Source of the DNA: Alistipes sp.
GTDB taxonomy: Bacteria; Bacteroidota; Bacteroidia; Bacteroidales; Rikenellaceae
Assembly: GCA_017937765.1 (NCBI GenBank)
Contig: JAGBCY010000028.1
Location: forward strand, 38,416 to 102,415
Direction of reading: 5' to 3'
DNA: 64,000 nt
A program made the position numbers and the translations under genes. Of the stretch, positions 1 through 8,394 are shown piece after piece. Positions within the stretch are counted from its first letter, which is position 1. Every line of letters begins with the position of its first letter. Below the pieces are notes generated by a model, which made no database searches, was not told the origin of the DNA, and saw only the letters and a program-made list of their open reading frames with translations.

Positions 1-59
1 ATAGCCTCGTAGTTACTGCCACTACCGCTTGCAAACACAGCAATCTTGGCTCTCTTCAT
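1..59 (-). CDS. purN: Phosphoribosylglycinamide formyltransferase, N-terminal fragment (cut by window edge)
   Basis: Only the first 19 codons are in the window. They begin with ATG at 59 and read MKRAKIAVFASGSGSNYEA. A hydrophobic beta strand followed by a GSGSN-type loop is the usual PurN start, where the loop binds the phosphate of GAR. PurN transfers a formyl group from 10-formyl-THF to GAR, the third step of purine synthesis. The start lies 13 bases after the purM stop, so it is the last visible gene of the purE-L-C-F-M-N operon. The assignment rests on this short stretch plus the context. Confidence 0.85.
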   Translation of the reverse strand, partial: MKRAKIAVFASGSGSNYEA

Positions 60-72
60 AGCTCTTCCTATT

Positions 73-1101
73 TTAGATGATAGTTACACCCTCACCCTCC
101 GTTACACGACCGATGACCGAGGCCTTCTCGCCACACTCCTCGAGGATGGCAATAGCACGCTGGGCATCACTCTCAGGAAGGGCGATAACCATACCTATAC
201 CCATATTGAAGATGTTGAACATCTCACGGTGGCCGACCTTGCCATACTTCTCCAAGAGGCGGAAGACGGGAAGAATCTCCCACGTACCCTCCTTAACCTC
301 TACGCCCTGACCATCCTTCAAGATGCGGGGGATATTCTCATCGAAACCACCGCCCGTGATGTGGCTGATTCCGTGGACATCGCACTCGGCAATGACCTTC
401 AGTACCTGCTTAACATAGATACGCGTGGGCTCCAACAACGCCTCGCCGAGCGTACGACCAGGAATCTCGGGATACGTCTCGCCCAGTTTAAGACCGTTAT
501 CGCTAACCACCTTACGCACGAGGCTGAAGCCGTTAGAGTGAACACCGCTCGAGGCGATACCAACCAACACGTCACCAACCTTTACACGCTCACCGGCGTC
601 GATGAGCTTCGCGCGCTCGACAACACCCACCGTGAAACCAGCGATGTCGTACTCGCCATCCTGATACATACCAGGCATCTCGGCAGTCTCGCCACCAACC
701 AGTGCACAACCAGCCTGACGGCAACCCTCGGCGACACCCGAAACAATGGCCTCAACCTTAGCAGGCTCGTTGTGACCGACAGCCACATAGTCAAGGAACA
801 CAAGGGGCTCGGCACCCTGAGCCAACACGTCGTTGACACACATAGCAACAGCGTCGATACCAATAGTATCGTGCTTATCCATCTCGAACGCCAACTTCAG
901 CTTCGTACCGACGCCATCGGTGCCACTAACGAGCACAGGCTCCTTGATATTTAACTCAGCGAGGTTGAACATACCGCCAAACGCTCCGATATTACCCATC
1001 GAACCAACACGCTTGGTTGATGCCACGTGCGACTTAATGCGTCGTACCACTTCGTAACCGGCCTCGAGATTTACACCGGCAGCTTCATAACTCTTTGCCA
1101 T
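73..1101 (-). CDS. purM: Phosphoribosylformylglycinamidine cyclo-ligase (AIR synthetase)
   Basis: PurM closes the imidazole ring: FGAM plus ATP gives AIR. The protein has 342 residues, the normal length. It shows the family signatures GTDGVGTK near residue 60 (ATP and metal loop), the [13 protein letters not shown] stretch near residue 90, and [11 protein letters not shown] near residue 137. It starts with ATG and lies between purF (12-base gap) and purN (13-base gap) on the same strand, so the three are almost certainly co-transcribed. Nothing is unusual. Confidence 0.97.
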   Translation of the reverse strand: MAKSYEAAGVNLEAGYEVVRRIKSHVASTKRVGSMGNIGAFGGMFNLAELNIKEPVLVSGTDGVGTKLKLAFEMDKHDTIGIDAVAMCVNDVLAQGAEPLVFLDYVAVGHNEPAKVEAIVSGVAEGCRQAGCALVGGETAEMPGMYQDGEYDIAGFTVGVVERAKLIDAGERVKVGDVLVGIASSGVHSNGFSLVRKVVSDNGLKLGETYPEIPGRTLGEALLEPTRIYVKQVLKVIAECDVHGISHITGGGFDENIPRILKDGQGVEVKEGTWEILPVFRLLEKYGKVGHREMFNIFNMGIGMVIALPESDAQRAIAILEECGEKASVIGRVTEGEGVTII

Positions 1102-1113
1102 ACCTATATATTT

Positions 1114-2517
1114 TTATTTATTATTCAACTTATTCTGATATAACGACGTCGGGTAACAGCCATTAAAGCAGGCCATACACAACTCTTGTCGATTACCCGC
1201 CTTAAGCAACGACTCTTCGGTAAGGAACTCCAACGAGTCGGCCTCGATAGCCTTACGGGCCTCATCCTTCGTATGTCGAGCACATAGAAGCTCCTCTCTT
1301 GTCGACATATCGATGCCGTAGAAGCAGGGATTAGTAATCGCGGGGCTGGCGATACGCACGTGAACCTCCTTAGCTCCCGCCTCCTTTAACAGACGTACGA
1401 TTCGCAACGACGTCGTGCCGCGCACGATAGAGTCATCGATCAGCACCACCGACTTATCCTTAACCAGCGAGCGCACGGCCGAGAGCTTCATACGCACGCC
1501 CTTCTCGCGCATCTCCTGCGATGGCTGGATAAACGTGCGGGCGATATACTTATTCTTGATGAGTCCCATCTCGTAGGGTATGCCGCTGGCCTCCGAGAAG
1601 CCGATGGCAGCACTGATACTCGAGTCGGGCACGCCGATAACCACGTCGGCCTTGATGGGCGACTGCTCGTATAGATAGCGACCCGTGAGCTTACGGAACG
1701 AGTGTACGTTGCAACCCTCGATATCGCTATCGGGACGAGCAAAGTAGATATACTCCATAGCGCACATTAGGTGACGCTGGAAGAGCGAGTAGTTGTTCGA
1801 ACGAATGCCGTGGTGGTCGATAGTAACGATCTCACCCGGCTCAATATCGCGGATAAACTCCGCACCGATGATATCCAAGGCGCAGGTCTCCGAGCTAACA
1901 ACATAGCCATCACCGAGCTTACCGATAGACAGAGGTCTAAGGCCGTGCTTGTCGCGGCAAGCATAGATACGATTCTTGGTCATAATGAGGAAGGCAAAAG
2001 CACCCTCCAACATATTCAGAGCCTCGATGATGTTGTCGATACGGTTCTTCTCGCCCTTATCCTTCTTGATAAGGTGAGCCAGAAGTTCGCTATCCGACGA
2101 TGAGTGGAACAGCGAACCGCGCACCTCCAAGTAATGCGCAAGCTCCTTCGAGTTCACGAGGTTACCGTTGTGTGCCAGCGCGAAGTCACCCGTATAGTGG
2201 TTAAACGAGAAGGGCTGCACGTTGTTCGCACCACCGCCACCCGTTGTCGAGTAGCGCACGTGGCCGATAGCAATTCGCCCCTTAAGCGTCGAGAGTTTCT
2301 GCTGGTTAAAGACCTCCGTAACGAGGCCCTCGCCCTTGACCGTATGGAGCTTATCGCCATCGAAGGCCGAGATACCGCACGCCTCTTGACCACGATGTTG
2401 CAGAGCGTGCAGACCGTAGTAGACAAGGTTCGGCGCATCGTTAACACCAAAGATACCAAAGACACCACACTCCTCGTGCAGGTCGTCGCCATATATATCC
2501 AATGAATCCTTTAGCAT
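1114..2517 (-). CDS. purF: Amidophosphoribosyltransferase, iron-sulfur (Bacillus) type
   Basis: PurF makes phosphoribosylamine from PRPP and glutamine, the committed step of purine synthesis. The 467-residue protein starts with a 16-residue propeptide ending in EE, followed by CGVFG. Cys17 should become the N-terminal nucleophile after cleavage. The PRPP loop reads VVLIDDSIVRGTT. Cysteines in the LMCAMEYIY, PCFYGID and ELCMACF stretches match the ligands of the structural 4Fe-4S cluster of the B. subtilis enzyme, so this is the oxygen-sensitive class. It sits 5 bases after purC. In this family purine nucleotides inhibit the enzyme allosterically. Confidence 0.97.
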   Translation of the reverse strand: MLKDSLDIYGDDLHEECGVFGIFGVNDAPNLVYYGLHALQHRGQEACGISAFDGDKLHTVKGEGLVTEVFNQQKLSTLKGRIAIGHVRYSTTGGGGANNVQPFSFNHYTGDFALAHNGNLVNSKELAHYLEVRGSLFHSSSDSELLAHLIKKDKGEKNRIDNIIEALNMLEGAFAFLIMTKNRIYACRDKHGLRPLSIGKLGDGYVVSSETCALDIIGAEFIRDIEPGEIVTIDHHGIRSNNYSLFQRHLMCAMEYIYFARPDSDIEGCNVHSFRKLTGRYLYEQSPIKADVVIGVPDSSISAAIGFSEASGIPYEMGLIKNKYIARTFIQPSQEMREKGVRMKLSAVRSLVKDKSVVLIDDSIVRGTTSLRIVRLLKEAGAKEVHVRIASPAITNPCFYGIDMSTREELLCARHTKDEARKAIEADSLEFLTEESLLKAGNRQELCMACFNGCYPTSLYQNKLNNK

Positions 2518-2522
2518 ACCTA

Positions 2523-3242
2523 TTATTTATTAAGTACGTTAGCGAGGCGGTCTGCCACCTCCTGATATACCTCTCCTACGCGGCCCAAGTCGCGACGGAA
2601 ACGATCCTTATCCATACGCTCGCCGGTGGTCGCATCCCACAGACGGCAGGTGTCGGGCGTGAGCTCGTCGGCCAGTACAAGCGAGCCATCCGCCGCACGA
2701 CCAAACTCGATCTTGAAGTCAACGAGACGTATGCCCGCCTTAGCGTATAGCTCCATAAGCAGAGTATTAACTCGTGTCGATACCTCGTAGATAACATCTA
2801 ACTCCTCGTAGCTAACAAGTCCTAAGGCCACGGCGTGGTGGTCGTTGATAAGCGGATCGCCCAACTCGGTGTCGCGAAGGCATAGGTCGAATACCGTGTT
2901 TGCGGGAACGATACCCTCTTCGATGCCGAGACGCTTAGCCATAGAGCCGGCTATGACGTTACGGACAATGACCTCGATGGGGATATGCTTCACGAGACGG
3001 CACTGCTGGTCGCTATCGCTGAGTCGCTTAACGAAGTGTGTCGCAATGCCACACTCGTTAAGATAGCCAAGCACCATCGACGAGATGCTACAATTCATCT
3101 TCGCCTTATTCTCAATTCTTGCCCCCTTGATATTGTAGAAGGCGGCAATGTAGTCCTTGAAGCGGATGACGATATCCTCGTCGCCCTCGCCTTTGTAGAC
3201 CACCTTGCTACTGCCATTATATAGAATCTGCGACTCCATCAT
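2523..3242 (-). CDS. purC: SAICAR synthetase
   Basis: PurC joins aspartate to CAIR using ATP. From the ATG at 3242 the protein has 239 residues and begins MMESQILYNGSSKVVYKGEG, the usual PurC start with its ATP-binding lysine. LVDFKIEFG and LADELTPDTCRLWD in the C-terminal half are diagnostic. The frame is open upstream to 3272, but that would overlap purL by 29 bases. The ATG at 3242 follows the purL stop directly, so it is preferred. A second ATG at 3239 is also possible. Confidence 0.95.
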   Translation of the reverse strand: MMESQILYNGSSKVVYKGEGDEDIVIRFKDYIAAFYNIKGARIENKAKMNCSISSMVLGYLNECGIATHFVKRLSDSDQQCRLVKHIPIEVIVRNVIAGSMAKRLGIEEGIVPANTVFDLCLRDTELGDPLINDHHAVALGLVSYEELDVIYEVSTRVNTLLMELYAKAGIRLVDFKIEFGRAADGSLVLADELTPDTCRLWDATTGERMDKDRFRRDLGRVGEVYQEVADRLANVLNK

Positions 3243-3243
3243 A

Positions 3244-6200
3244 TTATCTCTTGGTAAAGTAGTTAACGGCATTCGAGAAGATATCCTGAACCTTCTCGCC
3301 GTAGATATTCTTCATAAGGTCGCGCTCGTAACGCTCGGTGTGGCCCATCTTGCCGAGGATTTGACCACTGGGGTCGATGATACCCTCGATACCGAAGCTC
3401 GAGACATTGGGGTTACAGGGCGAGTCGGTCGTAGGACGGCCCTCAGCATCTACATACTGGAACGCCACCTGACCATTGCGGAAGAGCTCCTCGGCCAACT
3501 CGTCGCTAACGACGAACTTACCCTCGCCGTGGCTCACAGCGATAGAGTGGATATCGCCAACCTCAAACGACTGCAACCAGGGCGATGCCACGGTGCCGAC
3601 GCGTGTAGATACCACCTGCGAGATATGGCGGTTGATATCGTTACGGAACAGCGTGGGCGATGCCTTTGTGACCATACCCAAGCGGCCATAGGGCAGAAGG
3701 CCCGACTTAACCAACGCCTGGAAACCGTTACATATACCGAGCATCAAGCCGCCACGATCGAGCAACGCGTGGATAGCATCTGCAACGCTCTTATTATTCA
3801 ATACGTTTGCAATAAACTTACCGCTGCCATCGGGCTCATCACCTGCCGAGAAGCCTCCGGCCAAAGCCATAATATGGCAACGCTCGATGCACTTGGTCAT
3901 CTCCTCGATTGAGCTAAGGACATCCTCACCCGTGAGGTTCTTGAACACCGCGACCTCAACCTCGGCACCTGCACGCTCAAAGGCACGAGCAGTATCGTAA
4001 TCACAGTTGGTGCCGGGGAATACGGGGATAAAGACTCTCACCTTATCAACCCTCTCACCCTGATACTCCTTGGCGTGCAAGCGACCCTCGCTCACACGTG
4101 TGGGCTCGCCAGCCTTACCCTTATCGGCATAGACCGCAGTGTACTTTGTGGTGTTTGCCTCCAACAATTCGTCGATATGCAGGCGTGTGCCATTGATGAA
4201 GATTGCCTCCTCTGATACGGTCTCACCGATAAGCTCTGCCGCGGGGAAATTAAGCGTACGGCGTGCTTCGACAACAATAGAGCCGTATGACAAGTTATAG
4301 AGCATCTGCTCGTCGCACTCCAGCGCAGCACCTACTCTATTACCAAACGACATCTTCGCAACGGCCTCCGCAACACCACCGAAGCCTACGGCATAGGCCG
4401 AAACGATATCGCCCTGAGCGATCTTATCCGACACGAAGTCGAAGTTGCGCTTCAGCTCGTCAGTCGAGGGCATATAGTTAGCCTCGGGCGTATGGCGAAT
4501 GATGTAGAGCTTATGACCAGCCTCCTTAAACTCGGGGCTAATGACCGTGCGTGCATCCACCGTCGTGATACCAAAGGCCATAAGCATAGGGGGCACATTG
4601 ATATCGCGGAACGTACCGCTCATCGAGTCCTTACCGCCAATCGACGGGAGGCCCAACTCCACCTGCATCTTCAGAGCACCGAGCAACGCAGCAAGGGGCT
4701 TACCCCACGACTTAGCGTCGGTCATACGCTCGAAGTACTCCTGATACGAGAAGCGCATACCGTCGTAGCGAGCACCTGCTGCCACAACCTTAGCACAAGC
4801 ATCAACCACTGCATAGGCGGCACCGTGATAGGGGCTCCACTTAGCGATATAGGGGTTATAACCAAAGGCCATAATACTTGCCGTATTTGTATAGCCGCCA
4901 CCAACGGGCAACTTCTGAACTGACACCTGTGTCTCGGTAGTCTGAGTCTTTCCACCATAGGGCATCAAGACAGTCGAGGCACCGATCGTCGAGTCGAACA
5001 TCTCGATAAGACCCTTCTGCGAAACGACGTTATCGTCCGCAAGGTTGGTCTTCATACGCTTAGTGGTGGTAGCTCCCTCCACCTTGCGCTCGAACGGATT
5101 GCGGTTCTCCACCTCACCGAGGCAGATCTTTGTATAGTGCTTGGCACCTGCCGAGTCGATGAAATCGCGCGAGAGGTCAACAACAACCTTATCGCCCCAG
5201 TACATACGCATACGGCGCGTGTCCGTAACGTCGGCAACATAGGTAACCTCCACATTCTCCTCGTGACAGAGAGCCATAAACTTCTCCATATCCTTGCGTT
5301 CGATAACCACCGACATACGCTCCTGCGACTCCGAGATAGCGAGCTCCGAGAAGTTCAAGCCATCGTACTTCGTAGGCACGCGGTCGAGGTAGATATCCAG
5401 ACCATCGGTAAGCTCGCCGATAGCCACGCTCACACCTCCTGCACCAAAGTCATTCGACTTCTTAATAAGGCGTGTCACATCGCCACGGCGGAACAGACGT
5501 GCGAGCTTGCGCTCCTCGGGAGCATTACCCTTCTGCACCTCCGAACTACACTCCTCCAGCGAACTAAGCGTATGCTCCTTAGACGATCCCGTAGCACCGC
5601 CCACGCCATCACGGCCCGTGCGGCCGCCGAGCAACAGCACAACATCGCCCGCAGCAGGACTCTCGCGACGTACGTTCTCGGCCTTTACAGCACCGACAAC
5701 GGCACCCACCTCCATACGCTTAGCCACGTAGTCGGGGTGGTAGACCTCGCGGACGTGTGTCGTAGCAAGACCAATCTGGTTACCATAGCTCGAGTAACCG
5801 GCAGCAGCCTTGGTCGAGATGATACGCTGCGGCAGCTTACCCTCCATAGTCTCGCCCACGGGCTTATAGATATCACCTGCACCCGTCACACGCATAGCCT
5901 GATATACGTAGCTACGGCCTGACAACGGGTCGCGGATAGCACCGCCAAGACAGGTTGAAGCACCACCGAAAGGCTCAATCTCAGTGGGGTGATTATGTGT
6001 CTCGTTCTTAAACTGCAACAGCCAACGCTCCATAACGCCATCTACATCCACATTCACAAAGATGCTACAAGCGTTATTCTCCTCGCTCTGCTCCATATCA
6101 TCGAGCTTACCGCACTTCTTCAAGTAGCGAGCACCAATGGTTGCAAGCTCCATAAGGCAGAGGCTCTTCTGCTCGCGGCCAAGCTCCTTGCGGATACGGC

Positions 6201-6951
6201 GCATAAGCTCGAGCGACTCCTCGAACTCCTCGCGCATAAACGACTCGTCGAGCGTGATCTCCTCGATCTCGGTTGTAAATGTTGTGTGACGGCAGTGGTC
6301 GCTCCAGTATGTATCCAAGATGCGGAGCTCGGTCTCCACGGGGTCGCGGCCCTCCTCACGGAAATAGTTGACAACCTCACGCAGATCGTCGGCATTCATC
6401 GCAAGACCGTTAGTCTTACAATAGGGAGCCAACTCCTCCTCTTTCATATCGCGGAAACCCTCCAATACAGCCACGGGCTTAACCTCGGCACTCTCCATAT
6501 CCGAGAGCACATCAAGATTCTTTTTGCGCGACTCCACGGCGTTGATGAGGTACTTCTCGATGCGGGCCATAGCCTCCGCATCGACACTCTCGTCGAAGAT
6601 ATAGAGGCGCGATGACTTGATCTTCACCTCGGCATTAGGCTCGATAAGGTGAACACAATCGACAGCCGAAGCGGCACGCTGGTCGAACTGACCGGGGAGA
6701 TACTCTACGGCGAGCATAGGCTTACCCTCAGCATCGCACTCGTCGGTAACCGAGTCGGTAACGACCTCACCAAATACGCTGTAACGGCTCTTCTCAAGAA
6801 GCTCGTCCGAGAAACCAAACAGGTCGTACACATTTACGAAGCGCAGATGCTCGATGCTAAGACCGAGGTTCGTATTAAGCTCCTTGCGCAACGTCTCGGC
6901 CTCGACCTGGAAGCGCGAATACTTCTCAACAAATATGCGGCGATTCTTCAT
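3244..6951 (-). CDS. purL: Phosphoribosylformylglycinamidine synthase, single-chain large type
   Basis: This is the fused PurL/PurQ form (1235 residues) that converts FGAR, glutamine and ATP to FGAM. The order is an N-terminal PurS-like region, two AIRS-type ATP domains (GGRTGRDGVGGATGSS near residue 445), and a C-terminal glutaminase. The glutaminase nucleophile Cys is in GICNGFQ near residue 1074. The catalytic His and Glu are in MGHTERY near the end, so the site looks intact. The longest open frame begins at a TTG at 6957; the ATG at 6951 is the better start. The stop is immediately followed by the purC start, indicating translational coupling. Confidence 0.96.
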   Translation of the reverse strand: MKNRRIFVEKYSRFQVEAETLRKELNTNLGLSIEHLRFVNVYDLFGFSDELLEKSRYSVFGEVVTDSVTDECDAEGKPMLAVEYLPGQFDQRAASAVDCVHLIEPNAEVKIKSSRLYIFDESVDAEAMARIEKYLINAVESRKKNLDVLSDMESAEVKPVAVLEGFRDMKEEELAPYCKTNGLAMNADDLREVVNYFREEGRDPVETELRILDTYWSDHCRHTTFTTEIEEITLDESFMREEFEESLELMRRIRKELGREQKSLCLMELATIGARYLKKCGKLDDMEQSEENNACSIFVNVDVDGVMERWLLQFKNETHNHPTEIEPFGGASTCLGGAIRDPLSGRSYVYQAMRVTGAGDIYKPVGETMEGKLPQRIISTKAAAGYSSYGNQIGLATTHVREVYHPDYVAKRMEVGAVVGAVKAENVRRESPAAGDVVLLLGGRTGRDGVGGATGSSKEHTLSSLEECSSEVQKGNAPEERKLARLFRRGDVTRLIKKSNDFGAGGVSVAIGELTDGLDIYLDRVPTKYDGLNFSELAISESQERMSVVIERKDMEKFMALCHEENVEVTYVADVTDTRRMRMYWGDKVVVDLSRDFIDSAGAKHYTKICLGEVENRNPFERKVEGATTTKRMKTNLADDNVVSQKGLIEMFDSTIGASTVLMPYGGKTQTTETQVSVQKLPVGGGYTNTASIMAFGYNPYIAKWSPYHGAAYAVVDACAKVVAAGARYDGMRFSYQEYFERMTDAKSWGKPLAALLGALKMQVELGLPSIGGKDSMSGTFRDINVPPMLMAFGITTVDARTVISPEFKEAGHKLYIIRHTPEANYMPSTDELKRNFDFVSDKIAQGDIVSAYAVGFGGVAEAVAKMSFGNRVGAALECDEQMLYNLSYGSIVVEARRTLNFPAAELIGETVSEEAIFINGTRLHIDELLEANTTKYTAVYADKGKAGEPTRVSEGRLHAKEYQGERVDKVRVFIPVFPGTNCDYDTARAFERAGAEVEVAVFKNLTGEDVLSSIEEMTKCIERCHIMALAGGFSAGDEPDGSGKFIANVLNNKSVADAIHALLDRGGLMLGICNGFQALVKSGLLPYGRLGMVTKASPTLFRNDINRHISQVVSTRVGTVASPWLQSFEVGDIHSIAVSHGEGKFVVSDELAEELFRNGQVAFQYVDAEGRPTTDSPCNPNVSSFGIEGIIDPSGQILGKMGHTERYERDLMKNIYGEKVQDIFSNAVNYFTKR

Positions 6952-6984
6952 AATCAATAGTCTGATGTTAGGGGATTAAGATTA

Positions 6985-7452
6985 TTACAACTCCGAAGCA
7001 AGAACCTTATCGGTCTGTGCCTTACGGAACGCCAAGAGACGCTCCTCGAGAGCCTTATCCGTGAGCGCGAAAATCGAGGCTGCGATGAGAGCAGCGTTCT
7101 TTGCACCGTTGATTGCCGTTGTCGACACGGGGATACCGCCGGGCATCTGTACGATCGAGAGCAATGAATCAAGGCCGCCGAGAGCCGAGGTCTTGATAGG
7201 CACACCGATTACGGGTACGGTGGTAAGAGCCGCAGTAACACCCGCAACGTGGGCTGCACCACCGGCACCAGCGATGATAGCACCAATGCCACGCTCACGA
7301 GCCGTGGTGGCATACTCAAACATAAGCTGAGGAGTACGGTGCGCACTAATCACACGCTTCTCATACTCAATACCCAACTCCTCCAAAGTCTCGACTGCGG
7401 CCTTCATAATATCCCAGTCGCTGGTTGAACCCATAATAACTGCTACTTTCAT
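6985..7452 (-). CDS. purE: N5-carboxyaminoimidazole ribonucleotide mutase, class I
   Basis: PurE rearranges N5-CAIR to CAIR. The 155-residue protein shows GSTSDWDIM at the N-terminus, the catalytic histidine in SAHRTPQLMFEY, and GAGGAAHVAGVTAA. All three are typical of bacterial class I enzymes, which work with PurK. No purK is visible in the window, so it must lie elsewhere if present. This is the first purine gene of the operon; purL starts 33 bases downstream. Upstream lies a hairpin (7490-7520) and a short ORF, which may form its regulatory leader. Confidence 0.96.
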   Translation of the reverse strand: MKVAVIMGSTSDWDIMKAAVETLEELGIEYEKRVISAHRTPQLMFEYATTARERGIGAIIAGAGGAAHVAGVTAALTTVPVIGVPIKTSALGGLDSLLSIVQMPGGIPVSTTAINGAKNAALIAASIFALTDKALEERLLAFRKAQTDKVLASEL

Positions 7453-7482
7453 AATCTCGATATTTTAATTACACATATTTAC

Positions 7483-7520
7483 AAAACAAAGACCGCCAAC
7501 ACACTATGTATCAGCGGTCT
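7483..7520 (-). terminator. Terminator-like hairpin between the 57-codon ORF and purE
   Basis: On the minus strand a 7-bp perfect stem (AGACCGC / GCGGTCT, 7490-7520) with a 17-base loop is followed by a T-rich stretch (7483-7489). It could end the transcript of the upstream short ORF, or act as an attenuator ahead of purE, because no better promoter is visible between it and purE. The stem is clear; the role is inferred. Confidence 0.55.
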
Positions 7521-7525
7521 ATCTC

Positions 7526-7699
7526 CTATTTATCAACTCCATTCATCATCTGAACAGCCACAATATATGCGCCCAACATCTGACCCACCTGCTTTTGACA
7601 GGCTGCAAACTCAGAGCCCTGCATCGCGAGTCCTTGAGCCATCAACTCGCCCTGATTTACAAACGAGTTCAGTCGTGGGTGTTCAGTGTAATAGTTCAT
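7526..7699 (-). CDS. Small hypothetical protein (57 aa) upstream of purE
   Basis: An ORF of 57 codons starts with ATG at 7699 (MNYYTEHPRLNSFVNQGELM) and ends in GVDK at 7528-7526. It is amphipathic and rich in Q, M and A, with no signal peptide or membrane segment. A TACCTTTG box ends five bases before the ATG, so the mRNA would be nearly leaderless. I do not recognise a family. It could be a real small protein or a translated leader of the purine operon. The promoter fit and sensible composition argue that it is translated. Confidence 0.55.
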   Translation of the reverse strand: MNYYTEHPRLNSFVNQGELMAQGLAMQGSEFAACQKQVGQMLGAYIVAVQMMNGVDK

Positions 7700-7704
7700 A
7701 GCGA

Positions 7705-7712
7705 CAAAGGTA
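7705..7712 (-). promoter_or_regulatory. Bacteroidetes -7 box (TACCTTTG) before the 57-codon ORF
   Basis: Reading the minus strand, TACCTTTG matches TAnnTTTG exactly and lies five bases before the ATG at 7699. No TTG is found 19-21 bases upstream, only a T-rich run. It is the only good promoter match upstream of the purine operon in this gap. Confidence 0.55.
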
Positions 7713-7792
7713 GCATTTTTTTCGCGATTTAAAAAGTGCCCGACACACTTTTTTCAACTTTTTTTTAACAATCCTTGTCGCCCGCTCCGGCT

Positions 7793-8371
7793 TTAGCCGG
7801 CCATAACCCTACGACACTCCCGTCGCCAACGCATATAACCGGCCACAGCGAGCACGCAGTAGAGCGTGTAGAGCAGTGCCGTAAGCGGGATGCCCTTGTA
7901 GAAATAGAGCCCCACGCTAATCATATCGACGACAAGCCATACGAGCCACTGTTCCACCAACTTACGCGAAAGCATCCACGTAGCCACAACGCATAACGCA
8001 GTCGACATCGAATCGAGGAACGGAACGCTACTATCGGTAAACTGCGTAAGAACGAAGTAGATCACAACGTGCAACACAGCATAGACAGCGACGAGTGGCA
8101 AAATCCACCTAACGGGCGTATGCTTGATGCTTCCCGACTTCTCGTCCTTAGAATTACGCTTCCACACCACGAGGCCGTAGATTGCAGCCAGCAAATAGTA
8201 GAGTTGCATCGCCGCATCTGCATAGATTCCCGAATTGAGATAGAGCGTACCGTGGGTGATAGCCATAAGAGCACTTACGACCCACACCCAGATGTTCGCC
8301 TTATACTCCAGCCACAGATATATTAGGCCGAGCGTCGTACCCACAATTTGCAGTATCGATGACCAATCCAT
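7793..8371 (-). CDS. pnuT: PnuC-family permease, probably thiamine transporter PnuT
   Basis: This 192-residue inner-membrane protein has about seven hydrophobic segments with many Trp and Tyr, including WLEYKANIWVWVVSALMA near the start and YGLVVWKR in the middle. Both fit the PnuC vitamin-transporter family. PnuC proteins mediate facilitated diffusion of a vitamin that is then trapped by phosphorylation. The gene starts 23 bases after a TonB receptor gene preceded by a TPP riboswitch. This context points to thiamine rather than nicotinamide riboside. A thiamine kinase often follows in such operons; none is seen here. Confidence 0.88.
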   Translation of the reverse strand: MDWSSILQIVGTTLGLIYLWLEYKANIWVWVVSALMAITHGTLYLNSGIYADAAMQLYYLLAAIYGLVVWKRNSKDEKSGSIKHTPVRWILPLVAVYAVLHVVIYFVLTQFTDSSVPFLDSMSTALCVVATWMLSRKLVEQWLVWLVVDMISVGLYFYKGIPLTALLYTLYCVLAVAGYMRWRRECRRVMAG

Positions 8372-8394
8372 CGTAGAGTTTATATAGAGTTTTG

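Noticed and set aside
73-954. Long open frames opposite purM, purF, purL, the TonB receptor and pyr genes
   Set aside because: They are shadows of GC-rich coding on the other strand. They have no signals or family resemblance.
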